A stretch of 52,520 nucleotides of DNA from Silene noctiflora (taxonomy: Eukaryota > Streptophyta > Magnoliopsida > Caryophyllales > Caryophyllaceae), in NCBI GenBank assembly GCA_009801015.1, contig VHZZ01008698.1:7774-60293 (forward strand), given 5' to 3'. The notes beneath the pieces are model-generated. The model was not told the DNA's origin. It did no database searches and was given only the letters and a program-made list of their open reading frames with translations. This document shows positions 33,601 to 42,891 of the stretch, one piece after another. The position numbers and the translations under genes were made by a program. Position 1 is the stretch's first letter. The number at the start of each line of letters is the position of its first letter.

Positions 33601-36600
33601 AACCCAAATATTATTTATTCACACCATTTTAAAACAAAATTGCTAAAGATCGCCCATTAATTACTCATCTCGCCCCTAAAATTTGTTTTTTCTTCCAATT
33701 TTGCCCTTTCCTAGAAAACATATAGTTAAAGTAAACTTTATATATCTTAATAAAACCGTGTTATAAATTTTAGACCGTCTCGGTTTATTAAATTCTTATC
33801 GATTCCATTTGTAAATAAAATACGTATACCGAGACGATAAAATATCTAGATTATATAGAATCATATCCTCTCGATATCCGAAAACGTTATCCTAACTTAA
33901 TCAGAAAATACTATCGTCTCGGTTTGCGTGTTATTTTTTCTATTTAATCTCAACAACATTCATACAAAATATCAAACATATTCAAATTATCGCAACTTTT
34001 ATTACTACATTATCCGAAACAATAATTTCAAATTACGAAAATGAGTGACAGTCCATTTTATAATATGTTTTTTCAATCGTATCAAGAGTCGGGTAATCGT
34101 TTTTAAGACGATTTTAATGTCGAACTACAGTATCGGTATAACGATCAACAATGTAGTTACGATTAAGGGGATGAAAGTGGTTTTGTAGACGGGAATAGCA
34201 ATACGGAGTATGATTACACTGGAAATTATTATGAAGAAGCTGAATATTCGCAACGAGATGAGGTATTATTCGATAATCGATTTATTCGTAAAATATTGTT
34301 GGAGTATTGAATTTACGTTGTAGTAATGTCGGAATATGTGCGAAATTTTGCAAATGGTGGGGGTTTCATGTGAATTACACGAAATTGACCAGGAAATTTC
34401 GTGTGAAATACACGAAAGTAACCTGATAATTTCGTGTAAAATACACGAAACAGGCCTGACCATTTCGTGTATTTCACGAGAAACTGGTCGGGTAGTTTCG
34501 TGTGATTTACACGAAATACCTTTTTTTTTTTGCGTATTGAATAATTAGAAAATCGGTGACGGAGGAAACGATGTAGATTACAGTGATAATTTTGTCTTTG
34601 AATATGCGTGTTTAAAACCTTTGAAAAAACATTTGATCGATGTGACGAAGTAGTTTTTGGGTTAGGTTTTCATTTGGTTAAGGCAAAATATCACATGGAG
34701 AATAGTCTTCCGTACAAATTAGTCAAATGTGAGCGATATGGACCTTACGTTAGCAAGGCTAAGGATCCGACCAATCCGCAAAGGAAATCGATGACGAAAA
34801 AACATGTGTCCTTTTGTTCTTAAAATGATTCAAAAAATATCGGGTTTCTGAGTTGTTAAGCCAAAGTGTGGGTTGCACAATCACAATTTGGAGTGTACTT
34901 AGAAGGTCATAGGCGTAGAGCGAAACTGACGGAAGAACAGAGAGAATTGATAAAGCAGTACCGTCAGTCTCATATTAAACCGGGGATGGTTAGACATGCG
35001 TTGACGCTTAGGTATCCTGATCAACTTCCTCCGGCTTTGAAACAAATATACAATGAGAATGCTCGATTGAGTGCTAAGGGTCGAGATGGGAGAAACAGTG
35101 TGCAACATATTTTGCATTTATCAAACCACGCGAATTACCTTACTTGTCATGAAAGATTCAGAATCTGATGCATTGACACATGTTTTGATTGGGCATCCGG
35201 AGTGGGTGCAGATGTTTAAAGCCTGGCCATATGTTATTTGTGTCGATTCTACCTACAACTCAAATAAGTATGGCCTTATATTGATTCAATGTGTAGGGGT
35301 GACGCCTTTTGGTAAAAGTTTTCTGATAGGGTACGCCTTAATTAAGAGGAAGACCACTGAAGGGTATACTTGGATTCTGAGAAAGGTAGAATCATTATTG
35401 GAACCAGGTGTAAGGCCAACCGTCATCGTTACTGATCACGAGCATGGTCTAATTGCTGCACTCCCAAATGTTTTTCCTACCACCCATTATTTTCTGTGCC
35501 TAATTCACGTATACATGGCAGTTGAGGCGTATGCGGCGAATTTGGGAAAGGTGTAGCTCACGGAGCTTGGAAAAAAGTAATTGAAGCTGGATCGTTTGAG
35601 GAGTGCAATATGGCGTTTGACCAGTTGAAGAAAAGATATTGTGGTCAACCAGCACTTATCTCGTATCTTACGACTACATGGTGGCATAAGATTCATATGT
35701 TTACAAGTGTTTTACAAATCAGGTCCTTCATTTTGATAACACGATAACGTCTAGAGTCGATTCCGCCCATGCTCAATTGAAGATGTGGTTAGGATCAGCG
35801 GAACCGACCCTGGACAATATATGGAAACAGGCTGATGTTATGATGCACGGAGAACATATTGAAATTCGGAAAACGTTGGAAAATTCCATAAGCAGGAGGG
35901 TAGTTTCTAATATGTATTATGAGAATATTTTCTCAATGTTGAGCGGAAGAGTATCGGCAACTGCAGTTGAAGCTATGATATCGGAATATCATCATGGGGT
36001 TGAATTGGGGTACTTCTTGAACGATAATTGTGGTTGTACGATATGGATAACTCACAAGCTATTGTGTGACTTGTGTCCTCGTCGGTTGCAGAGAGTTTTC
36101 AAGGAAGGTAGAAGAGTCCATGCAGTCGACATTAGGCTACACCAAATCTAGTCATTACCGTTCTAGCCCTAATGATGTGATGTAAGAACTCTTCAACAAT
36201 GTTCGAGGCTCCCACCAATCAGTCTAAAGAGATGTAATTGAAACATTATTCGCTAAGTTGTTTCCCGAGGATGAGGTTATTGAAGAACCTGAAACAAATG
36301 AAAACAAACGTGGTCGTCTGAGGAAATCGACCTCATGTAACAAATCCCGGTTTATACATTCCAGACGTAGATACCCGAGTACGTCAACATGCAACGACGA
36401 AGATATGTGCATTTACTTCTAATTTTAAATTGTTATTAATTATTAACTATTGAATATTTTTGAAATGTTGCTTTTTTATTGTAGATGACGGTCCTCCCCT
36501 TGAGGTTAATTATGATAATATACCTTTCCCAAATTTACCGTTCTTCTCAAAATTCGTCGCATACGCTTCAACTGCCATGTATACGTGAAATAGGCACAGA

Positions 36601-39600
36601 AAATGATGGGTGGTAGGAAATACATGTGGGAGTGCAGCTATTAGACCACGTTCGTGATCAGTAACGATGACCGTTAGCTTTACACCTGGTTCCAATAATG
36701 ATTTTACCCTTCTCAGAACCCAAGTATACCCTTCAGTGGTCTCCCTCTTAATTAAGGCATACCCTATCAGAAAACTTTTACTAACAGGCGTCATGCCTGC
36801 ACATTGAATTTATATAAGATCATACTTATTTGTGTTGTAGGTAGAGTCGACACAAATAACATATGGTCAGCCTTTAAACATTTGCACCCCCTACGGATGA
36901 GCAATCAAAACATGTGTCAGTGCATCAGATTCTGAATCTTTCATGACATCAGTAAGGCAGTTCGCGTGGTTTGATAAATGCAACATATGTTGCACACTGT
37001 TTCTCCCATTTCAACCCTTAGCACTCAATCGAGCATTCTCATTGTATATTTGTTTCAAAGCCGGATGAGGTTGATCAGGATACCTAAGCGTCAACGCATG
37101 TCTAACCATTCTCGGTTTAACATGAGACTGACGGTGCTGCTTTATCAATTCTCTCTGTTCTTCCATCAGTTTCGCTCTACGCCTATGACCTTCTAAGTAC
37201 ACTCTCAACATTGTGCACCCCACACTTTGACTTAACAACTCAGAAACCCGATACTTTTTGAATCATTTTAAGAACAAAATGACACATGTTTTTTAAGTCA
37301 TCGATTTCCTTTGCGGATTGGTCGGATCCTTAGCCTTGCTAACGTAAGGTCCATATCGCTCACATTTGACTAATTTGTACGAAGGACAATTCTCCATGTG
37401 ATATTTTGCCTTAACTAAATGAAAACCTAACCCAAAAGCTACTTCGTCAGATCGATCAAATGTTTCTTCAAAGGTTTTAAACGCATATTCAAAGACAAAA
37501 TTATCACTGTAATCTACACCGTTTCCACCATCTCTTTCACCAGTTTCCTAATTATTCAATACGCAAAAGAAAAAAAAAAGGTATTTCGTGTAAAATACAA
37601 GAAACTGCCCGGGCAGTTTCATGTGATTTACACGAAATAGACCAGGCCTATTTCGTGTAAACCATACTAAACTACCTGTCCAGTTTCTCGTGAAATACAG
37701 GAAATGGTCAGGCCTGTTTCGTATATTTTACACGATTACCAGGTTACTTTCGTGTATTTTACACGAAATTTCCTGGTTAATTTCGTGTAATTCACATGAA
37801 ACCCCTACCATTTGCAAAATTTCGCGCATATTCCGACATTGCTACAACGTAAATTCAATACTCCAACAATATTTTCAAAATTATTTTACGAATAAATTTA
37901 CGTTATTGCAGATTTGCAGCGTCTTTATCGTAAACTTCAACTACGAATAAATTTGATGGAAATATTATACAATAAGCTAAAACGTGAACAAAATATTAAA
38001 ATCTAATATCGAATAGTACCTCATTTCGTTGCGAATATTCGGCTTCTTCATAATAATTTCCCGTGTAACCATACCCCGTATTGATATTCCCGTCTACAAA
38101 ACCACTTTCATCCCCATAATCGTAACTACATTGTTGATCTTTATACCGATATTGTTGTTCGGCATCGTCTTGAAAACGATTACCCGACTCTTGATACGAT
38201 TGAAAAAACATATTATAAAATGGACTATCACTCATTTTCGTAATTTGAAATTATTGTTTCGGATAATATAGTAATAAAAGTTGCGATAATTTGAATATGT
38301 TTGATATTTTGTATGATTGTTGAGATTAAATAGAAAAAATAGCACGTAAATCAAGATGATATGATTTTCAGATTACGTTAGGATAACTTTTTCGGATACC
38401 GAGAGAATAAGATTCTATATAATGTAGATATATTATCGTCTCGGTATACGTATTTTATCTACAAACGAAATGATAACAATTTAAAAACCGAGACGGTCTA
38501 AAATTTATGACACGGTTTTAATAAAATAAATAAAGTTTACTTTAACTACATGTTTTCTAGGAAAGGACAAAATTGGAAGAAAAAACAATTTTAGGAGCGA
38601 GATGAGTAATTAAGGGGCGATCTTTAGCAATTTTGATTTGAAAAGGTAAGACGGTTTTTGAATTTTAAAATGTAAGACGGTTTTGAAGTGGTTTAAAAAA
38701 CGAAAACAAATCTCAAAATATTTTAAATATACACTAGATTTTAGCAAAGGCAAAACGGTATTTCGTAGAGGCGAGATGAGTAAAACTAGGGGCGATTTTT
38801 AGCAAACCTAGGGCCGTCTTCGAGATTTTGGGGGACCTGCGCGGGATTTTGAAAGTAGGCCCCGATACTTTATATTAGTTATATATTACTCCATATATTT
38901 TTATATTAAAATTAGATATTATTACTACTACCCATTTTTTTAAAAAAATTAATTCGAACTAAGCTTAAAAAACAAAAAATCTTCATCTAAACGTTTTAAT
39001 GCTAAATTAAATAAAAAAACGCTATATGACAGATTCGAACACCTTGCATAGAAGCTAAATAGCCAAACCACTAAGACAAACGGACTTAATTGCTCTATTA
39101 TCACACAAATTATTATAAATCTGTGTTTTCCTTATCTATTGGGCCCTGTACGACCGCACGGCCCGCACATGCTAAAGGCCGGCCGTGAGCACAACCCCTT
39201 CTAAAACGTCAAAGAAAAAGGAACAGAAGGTGTAGATTACCTTGCTAATCTTAGGAACAACGGATCTAAGCATGGCAAGACGATCATTCAACCGTTTCCT
39301 TCGCCTTCGTTCAGCCATAAGATTCTTAGAAGGCTGGCCATGGACCTTCTTAACCTTACTCTTGGCATTACCACTATTATTAGGACTTGTAATACTATTA
39401 TTCTCAATGCTGCAGAGGCCAGCATTGAATGTAGTAGGAATATCCAACAAAGACACAGAATACTCCCCTTCGGGTCCGGTAAACGGGTTAACCGAAAGCG
39501 GGTGGTGAGGATAAAAGGATGAACAGTCTAAGCTTGAAGAAAAAGACTCATACGAAGAATTCCCGAAATCCGGACCCGACCAGGTGCCGGGTGTCGGGGA

Positions 39601-39717
39601 GAATAAACCGTTTAGGTCATCGGTTGAGTCGTTGTTAGGAGACACCCATGTCGGAGTACATGTTTCTCTGGTTAAACCTACTAATTCTTCTAAGAAACCA
39701 TCTTCTTTTATCTCCAT
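30659..39717 (-). CDS. bHLH transcription factor, bHLH93-like
   Basis: A basic helix-loop-helix regulator of the subgroup that holds Arabidopsis bHLH93 and bHLH61, nuclear E-box binders tied to flowering and vegetative growth. Exons are 39717-39241, 33030-32866, 30999-30832 and 30733-30659 (stop TAG), 294 aa. The start [12 protein letters not shown] matches the family and has a better context (A at -3, G at +4) than the in-frame ATG at 39777, which would add 20 residues including 13 Asn. The basic region [15 protein letters not shown] (131-145, with E136 and R140) and helix 1 end exon 1; helix 2 ([18 protein letters not shown]) opens exon 2. An ACT-like domain fills exon 3, and the tail is [18 protein letters not shown]. 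The exon 4 acceptor is unsure by 12 bases. Intron 1 (6.2 kb) holds a folded Mutator-like element; intron 2 (1.9 kb) holds a LINE. Confidence 0.9.
31400..32690 (+). mobile_element. decayed LINE (L1-type) fragment in bHLH intron 2
   Basis: It is oriented against the host gene. Reverse transcriptase pieces read [19 protein letters not shown] and [11 protein letters not shown] (about 31420-31530), then a catalytic box FVDD (31627-31638, where plant LINEs usually have FADD) in another frame, and [12 protein letters not shown] near 31725. Further on come [13 protein letters not shown] (about 31970) and a zinc-knuckle reverse-transcriptase tail, [18 protein letters not shown] (about 32500). Frameshifts and stops separate these pieces, and the 5' half of the element is absent. 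A short repeat at 32275-32317 interrupts it. No poly-A tail or target duplication was found. Confidence 0.85.
34041..36420 (+). pseudogene. Mutator-like/FAR1-type transposase, left arm and loop
   Basis: Order of recognisable pieces: [18 protein letters not shown] (from 34044); a repeat-filled stretch (34336-34548); FAR1-like N-terminal part with [16 protein letters not shown] and [18 protein letters not shown] (about 34640-34770); a linker with [19 protein letters not shown] (about 34900); and the MULE catalytic core (35150-35550) with [20 protein letters not shown], where the Asp of VDSTY is the first catalytic residue, and [13 protein letters not shown] with the second. The C-terminal part (35560-36151) ends near [20 protein letters not shown] spliced-looking continuation [19 protein letters not shown] starts after TTTATTGTAG at 36484. 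Several stops and frameshifts interrupt it, so it is not functional as it stands. Confidence 0.85.
34365..34520. repeat. 33-bp minisatellite of palindromes, left arm
   Basis: TTTCGTG begins at 34397, 34430, 34463 and 34496, an exact 33-base period. Each unit holds a near-perfect palindrome of the form TTTCGTGTAAAATACACGAAA and a short GC-rich spacer such as CAGGCCTGACC. Because 33 is a multiple of three, the array is open on the plus strand and would encode an 11-residue repeat ([11 protein letters not shown]). Confidence 0.9.
36510..38235 (-). pseudogene. inverted 5' part of the same transposase gene, right arm
   Basis: On the minus strand this repeats the left arm from [19 protein letters not shown] (start 38235, open for 79 codons, where the left arm has stops) through [12 protein letters not shown] and [19 protein letters not shown] to [20 protein letters not shown] and [18 protein letters not shown], where it meets the left copy. 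It lacks the C-terminal third. It contains stops of its own, different from those of the left copy, so the two arms have decayed independently since the duplication. Confidence 0.85.
37580..37800. repeat. 33-bp minisatellite of palindromes, right arm
   Basis: This is the inverted counterpart of the array at 34365-34520. It has about seven palindromic units against about five on the left, with spacers such as CCCGGGC, CCAGGCC and CAGGCC. The different unit numbers show change after the arms were formed. Confidence 0.85.
38813..39190. mobile_element. non-autonomous hAT-like element next to the MULE end
   Basis: The left end CTAGGGCCGTCTTCGAGATT with TTTTGGGGGACC and the right end CGCACATGCTAAAGGCCGGCC resemble the plant hAT MITE group with CAGGGCCGGC ends. 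A tRNA-like piece (CAGATTCGAACACC) lies near 39030. Possible flanks AGCAAACC and AGCACAAC match at 6 of 8 bases. It ends about 50 bases downstream of the bHLH exon 1 donor, inside intron 1. Confidence 0.5.
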
Positions 39718-39725
39718 TATTATAA

Positions 39726-39726
<1 letters not shown>

Positions 39727-39767
<41 letters not shown>

Positions 39768-39768
39768 G
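39727..39768. repeat. (ATT)n microsatellite at the bHLH start
   Basis: About 13 ATT units on the plus strand. On the gene's strand they read AAT and would encode a run of 13 Asn between the in-frame ATGs at 39777 and 39717. Its length probably varies among individuals. Confidence 0.85.
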
Positions 39769-39836
39769 CTGTGACATGAAAATGCAAAGGAATGTGTGTT
39801 TGTGTATGAGACTAAAATGGTTAAGCAATTTTTTTT

Positions 39837-39877
39837 TATATATAGAATGAATGATAGAGTATGTCACATGTGTGACA
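39837..39877 (-). promoter_or_regulatory. core promoter of the bHLH gene: TATA box and TGTCA inverted pair
   Basis: On the minus strand TATATATAAA reads from 39844, about 65 bases upstream of the first ATG. About 20 bases further upstream lies TGTCACATGTGTGACA (39862-39877): two TGTCAC half-sites in inverted array around ATGT. TGTCA is the core bound by TALE homeodomain proteins, and the centre also contains E-box-like CACATG and CATGTG. Binding is inferred from motif alone. Confidence 0.5.
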
Positions 39878-40519
39878 AATCAAATAATTAAGTGGACCCT
39901 AAGATAATATACTCCAATGCTCGATCGATCATCCCTTTTCCGTTCTCTTAGTCACTTTTCACAAATAATTTCGTTGGAACCTTTTTACATGAGGGTTTAT
40001 GCAAAACTGCGGCTATAAAATGAAGTTTTTTTTTTTTTTTTTTTCTAATTTTTGTTGAAATATGTCCGCTATTTAATTTGGAAAATCCGCGTTTAATATC
40101 ATGTTGTTTTAATGGATTGAGAAAGATAAATTTTGTAAATCTAATTTTGATATTAGAGTATTGTATCATTTATTATTTGGCTTGAAATCTTTGTTATTGT
40201 GTTCATAAACATTTAGATCAGCTAGAATGTGGTTAAATTAATTTAAGTTCTTTATCTAATTCAGGTCTATTGTTAGAGTACTGATTGAGTACAAATCGAG
40301 TCAGTTTTGCTAAATCTACACGAGATTAGATTATTCCGCAAGTGGGTTTTAGTTCTTGCTCAACCTTGATAACATAATGCAAAGAAGCAAGCATTATTTA
40401 GACTAATAAGATGAGGGGACAAAGCCAAAAACAAGGAAGAAAGAACGTACAAGATAGGATTAGAAAGGAATCTAAGGTTAATAAACGAATAAACAAAGTT
40501 GATCAAAACCTTGTGTTGC

Positions 40520-40685
40520 TCGGGACGGGCACTATCCATCACAAGTTAAAGACATATAGCGTTTCTTTCATAATAAGGCAAGCGGGAGAATAAGTGGGAG
40601 AGAAATGGAGCACTCCATAATTAACCTCACTTGCATATTGTGAGAGGGTCGCTATCTGTTTTCAGCTTGGAATAATGGCCGTCTT
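40520..40685. mobile_element. Mutator-type MITE (CTATCCGTC family), copy 4, partial
   Basis: It shows GGGCACTATCCATCACAAG at the left, GAGAAATGGAGCACTCC in the middle and GCTATCTGTTTTCAGC at the right, matching copy 3. The right end runs into a T tract, and no duplication is visible. Confidence 0.6.
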
Positions 40686-41491
40686 TTTTTTTTTTTTTTT
40701 TTTGAAAGTTGATAAAGAGTATTTATATTACTCTGAAGGTGATAATCTGTCATATTCACCGAAATCTGCAAAGACTTAAATTGATTAATATAATTGGTAA
40801 ACACTTCTGAATAATTTGACCCACATTTCTGTCCATTTCGAAAAGGATCCAGAATAGCTTCATAGACTACTGCTCTCTTACCCTTAGCCCTCCTAATTTC
40901 ATTTGTCATTTCTCTATTATAATAGTACTCTAGTTATTGCGTGCCGCTGTTATATAATACGACTTTCTAATCGCTCATTTTATAAGGAATTGATTTTGAC
41001 CACACAAAACCCTTTACCCCACGATATAGCTTCGAAAGGAAAAGAGGGAAGAAATGATTGACCAAGAAGGAGTATAATAGAGAATCAGTAGTTATTGCGT
41101 AAGACGGTCTCACACTGTGAAACGTCCCATAATGAAGAAAACTAACCCGTTTATTAGTAATAAATGAACAATCTTTTTACAAAAGTGGATAGTCTCAAAC
41201 CGTTTTGCACTATAATTTGTGTTTTTATAATAATAAAAAGTGATCACTTTTTATTATAAAGCGGTCGTTTTTTAAATGGTCGTATCATAAGAAGATTTTA
41301 CAGTACAATGTGTGATGACAATATTGCATACAACGGATGTACCCGTTCTCATGTTTCTCTCACTCACATGTTGTAAATTGTGTTGCATGATTTTGGAAGT
41401 TGGACCCCATTCATTGGTTTCTCAATAGTCAAATTTCATCCTCTCTTTATTCTTCCCTTTTTTGGTTTTGTTCTCAGCTTTTCAAAATTCG

Positions 41492-41646
41492 CAAATTCTC
41501 AATTGAAGACGGTCACTTTCCGTCACAAATTGAAAACGGATAGTGCCCTCTCACAATATGTAAGTGGGTGATCTATGGGATGCTCCATTTCTCCCTCACT
41601 TGCCCTCCCACTTGCCTTATAGTGTCTGTCACAAGCAAGACGCTTT
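41492..41646. mobile_element. Mutator-type MITE (CTATCCGTC family), copy 5
   Basis: It begins CAAATTCTCAATTGAAGACGG and ends GCAAGACGCTTTG in the same orientation as copy 1, but the right fold-back arm is shortened. The flanks TTCAAAATT and TTCCAAATT agree at 8 of 9 bases if two bases at the left end belong to the element. Confidence 0.65.
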
Positions 41647-42891
41647 GTTCCAAATTAGCTCTTACTCTTGTTTCATCCGATGGGGGAGGACTAGAGTTGG
41701 GGATTAGCAAGGGCGTTTGGTTTCACTGCATGGTGAAAATTCCGAAGGTTTTAATTTATGTTTTTTGAAATTTTATCGAGTTTAATTTATACCATTACAA
41801 TAGTACTTGTTTGTCTATATTGAGATTTTTCACCACTGTCGCTGATTTCATCTTTCCTTTTTTTTTTTTTTTTTTTTTTTTCCTAAAGGATATATGGACT
41901 AACTCGAAGAAGAAAGAAGAGACCAAATAGCATCTAAATAAACTTTGTTTCAAATGCTTCATCACAAGAGCAATGGACAACCCTACGTTTTTTCGGTCTT
42001 CTAATATAAAAATTCTAGTGCAAACTACTCCTTATGTCCTCGTTATTGGTTTATCTTTGGTCTTTGGTTTGAGCACAAGGACCAATGAAAGTGGGAGGGG
42101 AACAATTTTTAGATGACAAATTGACGAAATTGAGTATGGAGAATTAATTGGCAATGAAAAACATTTTTAAAATAGAAAAAGTAAACAATTGGCTAACACG
42201 GTAATAAACCAAAAATGAAATAAGTAATAAATGACTGGGAAATTTAGTAAATTTGTACACTAAATTTTACGCTCTTCTCATTTTATTAGTTTTTCTTAAA
42301 TTCGCCCAAAATAAAACTAGGACAAAATCAGATGAGAGACGGAGTATGGATCAATTATATCCCGAAACCTACCCACGTCCACTTCCAGTCTTCCACCCAA
42401 CCCGCACCCATCAAACCAGCATACCATTGCAACCCACCACCCTGAACCGCCGCTTAAATCAATTCTCAAGGGCCCAAACCTCTTATAAAGTATGTTCGGT
42501 TATTAAAATATATGGGGAAAGTACTTTTGAAGTGAAATTGAACTGTAATTTACCTGCAGAAAAATTTAACTTGAACTGTAATTTACCTGCAGAAGGATGA
42601 CAAGCTTGCAACGGCTACAATTCTCTTTTTTTCCCTGAGACGGTATTATAAATATGGGTTTTCTTAACCCAAAGTTGTCATCAAGAAGCGTCAACGGGTG
42701 TATGTATCATCCGACATTATCAAGTTCTTCCTAATAATCCTTGAAAAACTGAGAGTCAAATTCAAATACGATAGTTACAATAATCCACAAAAAATAATAC
42801 AACAATCCACCAAAATTCGGTGTCTATATGTACTATGAGGTAACAACCACGGGGAGCATCCAAGAGTTTTATGGTCGATCAAGCTTTGTAG

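Larger units (their letters stand above)
33625..38815. mobile_element. inverted-duplication Mutator-like element (fold-back MULE)
   Basis: The left arm (about 33625-35546) and right arm (about 36530-38645) are inverted copies around a loop of about 1 kb. Both outer ends carry the same terminal sequence, TTGCTAAAGATCGCCC then TTACTCATCTCGC, so the structure has two 5' ends. Hand alignment of about 385 bp of the two arms (around 35160-35520) shows roughly 10% difference. A second, related end (CTCATCTCGCC, GCTAAAAATCGCCCC on the minus strand) lies at 38770-38815, outside the right arm. No 9-bp duplication was identified. The element sits wholly in intron 1 of the bHLH gene. Confidence 0.85.
39878..42891. 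other. intergenic between the bHLH and MINDY-3 genes
   Basis: No gene is supported. It holds two Mutator MITEs (40520-40685, 41492-41646), T tracts (about 40026-40044, 40686-40702, 41859-41881), a repeat with AAGACGGTCTCACACTG at 41098-41205, a Stowaway-like end CTCCTTATGTCCTCG near 42028, and a 24-base direct duplication GAACTGTAATTTACCTGCAG at about 42540-42596. The ORF 42253-42600 is discussed under rejected items. Confidence 0.5.

Noticed and set aside
35150-35550. A host FAR1/FHY3-type gene rather than a transposon
   Set aside because: The inverted duplication, terminal repeats and many stops indicate a decayed Mutator-like element; a domesticated gene would keep one intact frame.
42253-42600. 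115-codon plus-strand ORF with a hydrophobic start
   Set aside because: The leader looks like a signal segment, but the rest is Pro/Thr-rich with a 24-base direct duplication at the end, no known domain and no promoter or splice context. It is probably chance.
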